Positions 39,180-51,300 of a stretch of DNA of 64,000 bases are shown piece after piece. The stretch spans positions 10,788,001 through 10,852,000 of the forward strand of contig CM055612.1 in the NCBI GenBank assembly GCA_029379385.1, given 5' to 3'. The position numbers and the translations under genes were made by a program. Source of the DNA: Quillaja saponaria. Taxonomy: Eukaryota > Streptophyta > Magnoliopsida > Fabales > Quillajaceae. Positions within the stretch are counted from its first letter, which is position 1, and each line of letters starts with the position of its first letter. The notes under the pieces are model-generated. The model was not told where the DNA came from. It saw only the letters and a program-made list of their open reading frames with translations, and searched no databases.

Positions 39180-41013
39180 CTATTCATTTGCAAGTTTCAT
39201 GATGAAATCTTTCAGAATAAAACACTTTCCTACTAAATGACCGTTGTTTCAATGATGGATCGTTTACCTTACCTATTTTTTTCTGGTCGTTTACATTCAA
39301 AGAGGTTAACCAACTTATTCTGCTACAATTGGTCAAACATATCTGACACATCAGCATCATGGAATAGGTACTTCTTCTCTTCCATTTCATTCAACAATGT
39401 GCAACGGCTTTCACTAGAATGGCAATGGTCAACCTCATTCTCTGTCTTAAGTGATTTTCTCGATATATTTATCGAGCTAGTGTTGACGACCATTGAATCT
39501 TAAGTGTAGCTTTTCGAGGGTTTGTCAATCTTCTTGACTTCCTTCTATTCCTTCCTGATCGGAACATGCAAACTATGACTGTCATGATAAGCTTTTCTTA
39601 ATTCCATGTTAGAGTTGCCAACTCTTCAAAAGTGCAGGGCTTGATTCCTTTGAGGATTTACAACAAATCCCAATTCATGTCTTGAAAGCACAACTCCACA
39701 CCTGATATCTTGATATACATTCTTTACAATACAAAGAAAGTGCTCGCCACCGGTTGATGTAGTCGATGATAGGCTTTGCTTAGTATTGGACAACTCTATT
39801 AAACTGACTGAATGATAAGGGATGTAGAAGAGGTTCGAAAATTCCCTCTCAAGTTGTTCCCAGCCATTAATTTATTCTAGTTCTAAGTTTGTCTACCAAT
39901 TGAACACAGTTCTCTTGAGCGATAGAACAAATTGCTTAGCAAAAAGGTTACCCCATGTCCCGGCATTATTACATGTCTCCACGAAATGAGTAGCATGTTG
40001 CTTTGGATATTCTTTCCTATTGAATTGGTTAAACTTCGGCGGTTGATAGCCTTCAGGCATTTTCATTTTGTCAATGCACTTAGTGTTTGGATTTGAGTAC
40101 AACAAAGAAGTTTAAGTAGGTCCACCATGCTTTGTATGGATCGTGTTCATGATCATATCCTATAGTTATTGCACATAAAGAGCAACAACAGAATTGCAAA
40201 TTTGTTGACTAGTTTCCTCACCTTCTTTTCTCTTTCCGTTACATAGAAAGAAGCTAGTAAGATGTGTCACTTCATTGGACTTGGTATCCTTTTCCCAGAG
40301 CTTGTTCATGAGAGTTGTTATTTTCAAATTTTTGTCATCGACTATTTTCATCAACTTCTTGATAGTTTATTCCATCCTTGCAATCTTCTCTTTAATAGTA
40401 GAGGCATTCACCATCATGGTTGGCATGACATCTTTCATGGAAAGCTTTTCAGAGAAATCTAAAATGAAGTCCCTGCTTTGGTTCTTAGATAATGAACCGA
40501 TGTAGGATTCAGCAGAGGAGTAGTAGTTTGGCTCAATGGTTGAGATGACGTCTTTAGATCTGAAGTGCTCCAAGTGAAACAAATTCATAGACTTCCTAGG
40601 TTTTGCAAATTGGCTGTATCCCTTGCCAGCTAGAACATCCGAGCATATGTAGGGCTGGGACTTAATCAGTGCATTTGATTAGACCTACTATTTGATGATC
40701 TTGCTTCTACGATGAGTAATGACAACTTCAAAGTGCCTTTAGTGTTATCCGTGATAACAACAACAATTTTGGAGGCTGAAGCCCTAGGCATAGTCTTCAC
40801 AGCAAGTGCTTTTAAGGCAACTTTAGCGACTAAAGTTTTGGGGGGTGGCTGTGGATGCAATTTCATTGATTTCTTCATGGGTTCCATGAAATAGGTTTTC
40901 GTTAAGACTTGTGATGGAGAGAGAGATGAAATGCAGAGTTGTCTAACCGAGCATGTCAAATTAAAAACACAAATATTTATGCCTATACAATAACTAACAT
41001 CACACGTGTACAA
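39180..41013 (-). mobile_element. Degenerate Ty3/gypsy-type gag remnant
   Basis: Interrupted minus-strand frames, read from 41013 downward, give a polyprotein N-terminus of the plant gypsy gag type. They include YQPPKFNQFNRKEYPKQHA, then HFVETCNNAGTWGNLFAKQF and VLSLKRTVFNW, followed by WEQLEREF-like and NRWRALSL-like segments after shifts. The first frame starts MEPMKKSMKL (about 40887). Many stops and frameshifts are present, and no protease or reverse transcriptase follows, so it is a truncated dead element. Confidence 0.65.
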
Positions 41014-41999
41014 AATAATATTGTTTTAATTTGTATATCGATTAGGGTTACAATCTCTGTGAGTATTTTTTACAATAAAAATAATAAATTCCTTTAATTA
41101 ACTCTCTGAACTTGGTGGCAATTCAAGGGATTTTGAGGCTTGATCTTGAAATCGTTGGTGGTTGTTTATGTTGATTTTCGTGTAATTGTGAATGACTTTG
41201 AATATTGGAAAACTTGATGGAATGTTGACGGTTAAAAGCTTGAGAGGCTTGGAGTCTTGTGACTTGAATGCTAGCATAGCTCAGATACTTCAACTTAAGA
41301 TCCTCTGTAAAATAAGGGGGGCTTGCAATTTATAGAAGTTTTGAGACTAGTTAGGTGTGCCACATGGCATAGTGTAATTGGCCAAGTAACTAAGTTACTT
41401 TACTTGAATATTTTGTAACTTATAAGGTCATTATAGACACATGACATGATTTAATTGGCCACTAAGAAAGTACTTAATTTACTTGAAAGCTTTGTTATTT
41501 GTTTACATCATATTTATATTTGGCATATTTTGATTAGTGATATGTCATTTGTAATTGGAAAAAAAATTTGTATTATACTCTCATAGTCAAACCTTATCAT
41601 TTTGGCCAAAAACTTTAGCTGGGCTAGAGCGACAAGTCTCAAATTAGATAAATATTTTAAATTATTAAAATCAAATGCTAATTTAATTCAATAATGCATT
41701 GATTTGGTTTTAATTATAACCAAATAATTAATGTATAATACAATCAGATACTAATTTTGAATTATTTTATTTCTATTCTCAAACAAAGTAGATATCAATT
41801 GAGTTAGATTGTAATCAATACAACAACGTTTAAATTCTATGACAGTCAACTAAGAGCATTTCAAGTGCAATCTAAACAAAGATAAAGCACATCATTTATA
41901 ACTTCAATCATTTGAAGAAAAATGCATCAAAAAGTCAGCTAAAGAAACAATTGTAAATTATCTGCCTAGATAATTAAAGACTCAAATACACCATTCTAC
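41014..41999. other. Repeat-derived spacer
   Basis: No gene was seen. The left part may be the leader or LTR of the minus-strand gypsy remnant; I could not place LTR ends or a primer-binding site. Confidence 0.3.
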
Positions 42000-42888
42000 T
42001 TTAATAATAGTCAATCCTAAATCACTTATCATAACTGAAGTCTATCAACTGAAGATATATCCTCAACTAATGTTCTCAACTAAAGCCATGATAATCAACT
42101 GAAGTCTTATTGACTTATCCATACGGCATTATTTTGGATGAAACATTGATTGTTCATCCTATTCCCCAATTAAGTCAATCCAAAATATCTTTACACCATA
42201 ACTTAGAAGAAGGCAAAACTGTTCAAAACACAAAATACCACCTCTAGGCTCTAGACACTACATTCCTAGTTTTACGATGATTGTCTGAGATATCATAAGA
42301 AATGACATATACACCCGTTGCTCTATTTGACAACAATAATCTTTTACTATGAAACATCTATTTTCAAGCTGAGTTCTATATATTGTAAAGTAACATATGA
42401 GAGAAAAAGACTCTTGCTCGTGAACAACTCTTACAAATATCAACACTCTGAAGCGCTAAGAGAACTCAAAATTTTAAATCCTTGATCAACTCAAGAGTGA
42501 AGCTTCAAACTTTCGTATCTAGCTTTGTACTCTGAACATTAGTATGATTTTGTATAATCATTATCATTCATCCTAATATTGTGAAGAAATCACAAGTAAG
42601 AACCTAGAGTTTAGGATTAAGCTTGGTAAAGTTCTTCTTGAGTGAAATTCAGAGGAAATTGTTGGTTATGGCTGAGTCCTTTAATTTAGCTAGGTTACTA
42701 AGTCCTGTAATTCAATTGTAAAGGTTGTTGAGCCTTACAATTCAGTGGTGTAAAAGTTTTTGCTAAGCTCTGGAATTTAACTGATTAGTTGATTGAACTC
42801 TCATAGGAAGCTTGAGTAGGGGACTTAGCTAGAAGAACTAGTGAACCACTATAAAAAGGCTGAGCAATGTCTCCATCATTAGGGAAAA
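42000..42888 (+). mobile_element. Probable copia (Sirevirus-like) LTR/leader remnant left of a nested insertion
   Basis: The text has several TCAACTGAAG-type motifs (about 42045-42095) and a CCACTATAAAAAGGCTGAGC TATA region (about 42845-42864). It also has a leader-like AAGGTTGTTGAGCC...TGCTAAGC stretch typical of Sirevirus LTRs. Copia coding sequence resumes right after the 42889-47102 insertion, so the two parts may belong to one internally deleted copia element. Its ends were not found. Confidence 0.4.
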
Positions 42889-45800
42889 TGTCATAACCCG
42901 GTATTGAAACTTTGAATTATAATAAATTGGGATATTCTTGATCGTAACTTGATTGATTTAAAGTTGATTTTTATCTTGTGAATTTTTTTAAAAGTAAAAC
43001 ACGTGTAAATCAAGTGAGTTAGATTAAATAAATAGTTGTAGATATATATGTATATATAAGTAAAGGTTAGGATAAAATTAGCATCACAAATTGAAAGTTA
43101 TTTAAGACCACAAATTGAAGGTGGACTATGACTTAACTTTTTGTATTTGTTTTATTCTCTGTTCCATTCATTTTTTTCCTCCATCGACTTAGTCTTCTTG
43201 CTTTAACAATGGTTCTAGTTTTTTCTTTTTATCTTGTTCCTCTTGGTTGGCAATGGGTTCCTCTCTTTACAGCAGAGCCAACTTCACCATAGCAGCTCGT
43301 TTTCTTCCTTTATTTGTTGCCTTCTTGGTCTTCATCAAACCTTCCATATTTGACTTGCTTGCCGTGGGTTTTTTTTCCTTGCAATAGCTGCATTTGTTCA
43401 CCTTTTGTTAGCTATATAGCAGGGCTATATGTGAGGGAAAGCTTTGGGCGTATAGTGGCTAGTTGGAGGGCAACAAATGCTCTATTTTTGGCAGCTTGAA
43501 ACTTGTGCAACGCCTCTTCCTTTTTCCCTTGTTTATGTTGTATCATCTCCCCTAATTTCAGTTTCTTATTGCTTGGGTTCGTTCTCTTCTTTATTTGTCT
43601 GAAATGATGGACGTTTAAGAGATGGTGCAGCAAGATAGTGAATTGTTTTGGTCTTGAAAAGCACACCTCCTTATGGTAGAAGTTTGGTTGTTTGGTTAAA
43701 TGGTGAGGTTGATTCTTAGTTTTAATGTTTTTTTAGTTTAAGTGCTTCAAATTGATGCTATTCTTATGAGTTAATGTTGTGGTTGAGGAATATATGAAAT
43801 TGAAATAAGAATCTTGAACAAGAAATAAGAAAAGTGATAGGTTAAGGTTGAGCAATGGAGGTGTGTTATGGGGGTTGTTGTCAAATCTTTATAATCTAAG
43901 TAAGTAATAGCTTCTAAATAATTAAGTTAACTAATTTAAAATTAATGTGGGAATTATTAGTAATATTGAAATAATGTGATATGTTGATTAAATTGGGAAA
44001 AATATATATATACACACACACACGCATCAATGGAAGTAATTTATGCACTCAAGATATTTGTAAAAATGCCTAAATGAAACTAGTTGTAATGGAATGAATA
44101 AAACTTAGTAGATTTAATTCTTGGTGGTTAGTTGTCATTGAAATTTGAATAAAAAGTTCATAAATAAGAGCAAGAATGGTTGTTTGATGAAAGTGTATAG
44201 TGAGTATGAATAAAGGATATTTAGTTGTGGGGTGAAGTGCAAGGTTTAAAAATTCATGTCAAAACGGTTCGAAACGTGTGAAATGTTTTCGTTTACACAC
44301 TAATCGAAACAAAATTCATTTATAGAAATGCAACATCAGTTTTCACGCGAAACGAGAACGTTTCCACACTAAATGGGGTTGTTTATATCATTTTCACATG
44401 AAATAGGGTCGACACAAACAGGGCATTTTCAAAATTTAAAAATCTAAAGTTTTGGCTCTAGTTCTCTTCATATTTTAGGATTTTAATTATTTTTTTTTAA
44501 TCTTATTTGATGTATATTCAGATGGCATAATTTCGCGAAGATAATTCTTTTTAGGATTTCACCTATGTTAGGTTTCTTGGTATTTTATTTATTTATTATT
44601 ATTTTATATACAAATATTTTGTATTAATTTAGTTTAACTTATTGATGGATAATATTAAATTTTCAAAACATATATATGTTGGTTCAAATTAAAAAATTCA
44701 TTAAATATAGGTTGAGTACTTGCTAGTCACTCCACTATTAGTTAAATGTAATTGTAATTTGATATTTTTCTCCAATTTATATGTCTATGTTTAGAATTTT
44801 ACTTTGTTATATATTTAATAGTATTTTATGTATTAAATTAATAATGTTAGATATCTACAATTATGATAATGTGTTTTTATTATATATTTTCATACGTTTC
44901 CACAAAAATTAGCGTTTCCATGCTGTTTCTTGAAGCGTTTCCATGCTGTTTCTTGAATCGTTTTTGTTTCTGAGCTTGTCGAAACGGTACCTTGAAATGA
45001 ATTTTAATTTCTTGGTGAAGTGTTAAAAGTGAGAGTTAAATGATTTTTGAAGGGATGTAGGGCATATTTGATGAGTTAGAGAAATTCAGTATTTCGAGTA
45101 TTTTTGGGACTGAATTAAATTAAAAGTTCTAAAGAGAAAATGTAGTTTAGGGTCTTGAGATGATATCTAAAAAATTTCGTAACTTGTTTCCTATTATATT
45201 TATCGTTAGAGTTCTTGAACTGTGGCTAGGTTCATGCAAGATTTTTAGTGAGTTTCAGTTAGTCTGGGAGACTTTGTTGAGGGTGATGGTTTAATTTAGC
45301 TTAGTAAATCTGAATAAAAGTTTTTCCTAACATATTAAAGGATAAATATGGAGTGGTTCATGTCTTAATCCCATGTTATGTGTATTTTACAGGTGTTGGA
45401 ATTCATGGTTGTGATTTTTGGTCTTAACTGAACCTATTCTGATGTAACTGATGTTAAAAGGTCTTAAAGGTTGTTTTAGGAATGGAGTGATGAAGATGAA
45501 ATGTTCCTAAAATCTTGATAAATTTGACTGAAAAGTTTCATAATTTATTTCTGAATTATGAGAATTGTACAAGCATTGGAATCCGGGTCAGATAACCAGA
45601 AATTATACAAGTGTCTTATTTTTGTTTATGTGAGGAATTGAGTAAGTTTAAGGCTAATTTTAGGAAAAGTTTTTAAATAAGAAAGATATCTAACTTGCTA
45701 AAGATAATTTTTCAATTTGGTTTTATTAAATTTGGTTAAGTATGTAAGTTGAAAACAAACATATATCCAAGGGGGATCGTGAAAATGCCTAAAAAGAGTA

Positions 45801-47102
45801 AACTTTAAATAAATACTTGAAACTTAATAACTCTAGATTTTTGTAATTAAAATATTATAACCTATAAAATTTTCAAACTAAGTAATACTTTGAAAATTTA
45901 ATTGCATCTTCGGAAAGTGTTATTGATTCAACGACTCACGTGAACGCAAGAAGAAGTAACAAACAAGATCGGTAAATGGTGAGTGGATAAATGCTACATT
46001 TTGGTTGCTAGATTAATATGTGTAATTGTTATGTATATTTGAATAGATATGTTTATATGAAAGCATAAACAATTTGTAGTGCTTAATTTGAGTTAATTGA
46101 ATTATGTTTGATGCGTGAAATTGTTTATGGTTGATAAGGACCAATAAAAAATGTTTTCTTCCAAAATGATTTTTACTTCCTAAATAGAATCCGGGTGCAC
46201 CTAAGATATTCTGAAATATTATGATTCTGATAAGTGTTTTAAAAAGATTGAGTGCACAGCCCTGGTGAGATTGATTATGTACAAGAAATATATTTAGTGT
46301 ACAGACCAAAAAATGCTCGGTGGGAGGATATCTATTGTGTGAGACTGAGCACTTTATTGGCCCTTTGTTTGCTTTGTTTGCTTTGTGTGCTTTGATTACT
46401 TTGATTGTACAGAGTACTACTTGAACAGCACTTGTCAAGTTACGTATTTTCCGTAATTGTGTACGTGTAATATTAGTTATTTTGAAATTTATAAAATGTT
46501 GAAATTAACTGACTATATATTATATACTTGTGTTGAGTAATACTAGTACCTTTTAAGTACGTTTTTTCATTCACTGAGTCTGTGGGACTCACCCCTCTTC
46601 TGTTCATATATTTTTTTTTAGTAGTAGGATCTCAAGGTGACATCAATCACCGATACTAGGCTTGCTAAGTGTTTTGGAGTCAAGTTAATTCTTCTAAATC
46701 TCAACCTTGAAGTCAAATGGTGAAAGTTTGCAGTCACAATAGGGTTCTAAGTCATTGTGTAATGTTTTGTGTAATATTTTAATGGTTATTATTTATGATA
46801 TTGCTAGAGTGGAGCTTCCTTAAGTATACTATAGTCAATGTGGTCTAATTGTATGTAAACAGGATTATGTGTTTGTATTTTAGGACATGTTCCACATTAC
46901 AGGAAATCTCTATCGAAATTTTTAGTAAATGTTATATGTTAAATAACAAGTCTATATTTTTAATTTAATTCAATAAAAATTTTCTTGGGTTTTAAATATA
47001 ATTGTTCGAGAGTCGTGTATGTTCAGTTGTGATAAAGATAGGGTTGTGGAGGTTTGGTTACCCATTCCTCTAGCCAGTCATACTTCCGTATAGGATGTGA
47101 CA
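42889..47102. mobile_element. 4.2-kb solo LTR with perfect 5-bp target duplication (chromovirus/Tekay-like ends)
   Basis: It begins TGTCATAACCCGG and ends GGATGTGACA, so TGTCA/TGACA form terminal inverted repeats. Identical GAAAA copies flank it at 42884-42888 and 47103-47107. No gag-pol is inside. A CACTGAGTCTGTGGGACTCA stretch near 46574-46593 and the great length recall LTRs of Tekay/Del chromoviruses, an inference from family knowledge. It contains a 774-bp DNA transposon (44240-45013), so the LTR alone is about 3.4 kb. The open frames inside are not credible genes. Confidence 0.7.
44240..45013. mobile_element. 774-bp Mutator-like non-autonomous transposon with 9-bp target duplication
   Basis: Perfect GGTGAAGTG copies flank it at 44231-44239 and 45014-45022. 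Imperfect inverted ends: CAAGGTTTAAAAATTCATGT at the left, AAGAAATTAAAATTCATTTC as the reverse complement of the right. GAAACG-rich subterminal regions include a doubled GCGTTTCCATGCTGTTTCTTG-type unit near 44911-44957. It shares internal text with the element at 28011-29632. It is nested in the large solo LTR, so it is younger than that LTR. Confidence 0.8.
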
Positions 47103-47355
47103 GAAAATCCAATGGATATCTAGTATTGGTAATAATGAATACTATGTTGAACAAATTTTTTTTTTTTTATAGTCTTAAACATAATTTGCTAAGTGTCAAT
47201 CAATTATATGATAAAGGGCATATAGTCATTTTTGAATCATCATGTTGTTTGGTTATAAATGGCAATGATAACAAGCTTAAATTTATTAGACATAGAAAGA
47301 ACAAAATTTATGTAATATATCTTGACAAGCTTTCTAAGAATCTGTTTTTCTAATT
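47103..47355 (+). mobile_element. Copia GAG-pre-integrase fragment
   Basis: The open frame reads SLKHNLLSVNQLYDKGHIVI, then FESSCCLVINGNDNKLKFIR, then HRKNKIYVIYLDKL, the pre-integrase segment of copia polyproteins. It stops at 47353 and no integrase core follows. It starts right at the target duplication of the large solo LTR, so that LTR inserted into a copia remnant. Confidence 0.75.
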
Positions 47356-48380
47356 AAAAACTAATTCAACTTTTTAATTAATTTACTATAATTTTAAATG
47401 ATTCATAACACTAATTTTCTCATATATAGTAATAATAAATTTAACCTTCAATATATAGTTACATTTCTTTAATGTTAAGAATTATAAATAGAAAGTAACC
47501 ATAAAATATGAAATTTCAAAAAACAATATTTTAAATTATGTAATTATATTTTTTTTCTTTTTAGTCAACTCTCTTAATTAATTCTTTTTTTTAGATAACT
47601 CCATTAGTTTCATTTCTTAGTCAAATTTTCTTATAAATTCAAGTAAGCTCTTTCAATTTTCTCTCTAATCAACTACTTTAATATGTTTTAAATTGCTTTA
47701 TCTTGCAAATGCATTTATATTAGTATAGAAAATTTAAATTTTCATATATTTTAAAAAAAAAGATAGATCTTCCTATAATTGATTGAAAATAGGAACAAAC
47801 ATTTAAATTAATTCAACCATTCATTCATATAAAAATGAATAATAATGGATCTGATAATCTAAATTATATGAATCTAACTCAGCTCTAACCACTATTTGAC
47901 AATTTCAACATATAAAAAGAAAAATAAAAATAAAAGATCCAATCTAAACTCATTTTTCATGGATATGTCCAGACTCATACACAGTACATAAACCCGATTT
48001 TTATATATATTTATATATATAAGTGTTAATCCAATTAATGTCTATTTCAACAAATAAAACACATAAGACAATTATCAATAATTGTTAGTACTCATTTTTT
48101 TCACAAGATTTATAGTACTAAATTTGAAATTCTATATACTTTACCTCTAATATCCTACAAATTAGTCTTGACTTTATTGATTACATTCCATATCAAATTC
48201 TCAAATCAAAACTATTAAGATCAAATCATTTTCCCATGATTACATTCTAAGATAATAATAATAAGAAATAAATAAATAAAAAATAATTGAACTTAAAATC
48301 AAAATTGTTGGACGAAAACATTTTTCTTCCGTAAGATATAAGTAATCTTTAATGAACATAAATATGAGCAAAATATAGTA
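47356..48380. other. AT-rich spacer
   Basis: No gene or repeat boundary was recognised. Confidence 0.4.
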
Positions 48381-48399
48381 TTACAATTATTATATCCTT

Positions 48400-51300
48400 T
48401 CTTTTTGATAGAAAATGAAAAACACAAAAACTAAACACCAGCCAAAGGAACAAAACGGTCCTAAGCTATGCCCATAGCGTTAGAAAGAAGAAATAAACTT
48501 AAAACTCCAAGAGCTTCATCCCACTATAAATCTCCAAGATTGTCATCCAACAACAGGTTATAAGCCAACTTGTTAGCACACCAGTTAGCCTCCTTGTAAA
48601 CATGAGTGAGCCTCACGTTCGAATTTTGTCTTAGCCACTTGTGGATATCATCTATTAAGGCTTTATTGGCATTAATCTTCATGTAATCTCATACACTCAC
48701 GTAAACCACTACTAAAGAATTAACTTCCACCACCAGTTTTTGAATACCCTTCCTCAAAGCCAGCTTCAAACCAAGACAAAGAGCCCAAAGCTCAACTTGG
48801 AATGTATTACACCAGCCCATCTTTCTTTGAAAACCATGACCCAGTTACCATGAGTGTCATGGAGAATCCCTGCAACATTTGCCAATCCAGAGTTGCCTTG
48901 GAAGCACCATTAGTGTTCAATTTTGTCCATCCATAAGAAGGGTACCCAACTAACAGAGATAATAGTCATCATAGCTATTATGTTGCAAGCTATATTAAGA
49001 GCTTCCTTAGACTGCAAGCTATCCAGTTACTTCTAGATAATAGTAGTATACAAAATCCTCATCAAAAAGGGCTTTGTTATGCCAAAGCCATAGAAAATAA
49101 GAGGTTACCATAAAAATGTAGTTCCATTCATGACCCAACACTTTTGTTGTGTCATTGGGATTCAAATAAAGCCAGTCTTATAAGTTAGGAGGGAAAAACT
49201 CTAGCTGTCTGCTCTATGCTCCAATAAGACCCCAAATCCTTTAGTAATTCTATAATCTCTCAGGATATGAATGGTGGTTTCCATGGAATAAAGGCAGGCA
49301 TCACATTCTGCCAAGGGGCCAGGTAAACTGATTTGCCAAAAGCCTGTTTGTCTTGAGGATATTATGAGCTACTTGCCAAAGAAAAACATATAACCGCTGA
49401 GGCCTATTCCATTTCTAGATAAGCTTCCAAAGAGGATCACACTAGGTCCCAGTCATCCCTAACAATAAACTTGTACACATCCTTAATAGTGAAATGTCCA
49501 TGGCTAGAATTACCCCACGAAATTTGGTTTGCTCCCAATCAAAATAAGGAGGTAATATTGCTTTTATTTTTGGCAAACTTGAACAAGAAGAGCCCACTTC
49601 AACTGGTCCATATCCCATCTACCTTGGTCTATGACAAAAACCCTAACAGTGCAATGACAATCTTCCTTCTTCACATCTACCAAAGCCTTACTCAAGATGG
49701 GTCCTTCCTTCGGTATCTAGGGATCAATCCAAAAGTTCACAAGACCTGCCATCCCCCAAAGTCCATTAAGCTCCTCCCAAAACCTCTGTCCAAATGCTGC
49801 ACAAAGCTTTCCAAAGCTGAGAGTCTGTGACCTTAGCAACCATAGGCGATAATAAGTCTTGATCGCAAACATACTTAGCTTTCACAACTTGAGCCTATAA
49901 AGTATTCTCATTTGTGATTAAACTCCAATTCACCTTCATCAAAAGAACTTGATTAGCAATCCTCAGATCTTTGATACCAAGCCTTCCATGTTCTTTCGGT
50001 TGAGTCAATCTATTCCAAGCCATAGTATGAAGCTTTCTGGCTCCTTCCTCATCACCCCTATAGGGCAACAGAGTTGTTTTCATAGTGTATGTAGGAATTG
50101 CCTGAGTCACCAACTGAACTAAAGTCACCTCTTGACTAAGGAGAGAGTGCTAAGTTTCCAACCCGAGAGCCTTTGTTTCACTTTTTCAACTATAGGCTGG
50201 TACATGATCTTTGTTGAACGACCATGTATGAGTGGCACACCTACATAACGGCCTAGATCTTTAAATTGACCAAAGCCATAAGCAATTGCTATGTCCTTAC
50301 AAAGCTGTTTTGACACATTCTTAGAACAAGTAAATCTAGTTTTAGCAAAACTCAGCTTGTGACTCGAAGATAAACCAAATTCTCTCAACGTGTCTTGCAT
50401 GAGAGTTGCTTGATCAATTAAGGCTTCCGCAAAGAGAAGTAAATCATCTGCAAACATTAAGTACGAAATAATAGGCCCATTCCCACCAATACAAAAGGCT
50501 TCCATTCTCCTTGAGTAATTTTATCTGAGATGAGATGACCTAATCATTCCATGTAAAGCACAAAAATATATGGTGAGGGATCCTCTTGTCGCACTCCTCT
50601 AGAACCTATGAAGTGATCTGTGATACCACCACTCCAAATAATTTTGAAGGAGGTGGAGGTAATACAACTCATAATCACTACTACAGAATGGTCATCAAAA
50701 CCTGCCAAATCTAGGGTTTTCTTGATAAAGTTCCAGCTTAATCTATCGTATGATTTTTCAAGATCAACTTTGACTACCATGTACTTTTTTTTTTTCCATG
50801 CATTCTCCTCATTGTATGCAGGGCATCCTGTGCAATAATAATGCTGTCCTGAATGCGCCTTCTTGGAATAAAGCTAGCTTGGTTTGGAACAACAAGCTTA
50901 TTCATTAGCTTTTTTAGCCCAATTATTTCAGGAATAATCTTATAAATAACATTACACAGACTTATAGGGGCAGAAATTACTAAGCTCTTTAGGGTTCTCA
51001 ATCTGGGAATCAGAGTAATGAGAGTATCATTTAACATACCTACATCCCCATGTCCTTGCAAGATTTCATTAACGTTTCTCTGTAAAACTCTGCCAACCGC
51101 ATCCTATTGTGTTTGAAAAGAAATCTCTTGAAACCCATCCAGATTAGGAGCCTTATATGACTTCATACTAAACAAAGCCTTTCTAATCTCCTCCATAGTA
51201 ACCGGACTACTAAGAATGCTTCCTTCTCCATCATCAATAACAAGGAAATTGTGTTCGTCATGAGTATGGGTCTTGAATTTTGGTCATCATGGAATAAATT

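Noticed and set aside
43314..43666. Open frames on both strands in the large solo LTR
   Set aside because: They lie inside a non-coding LTR bounded by a target duplication, with no protein similarity seen.
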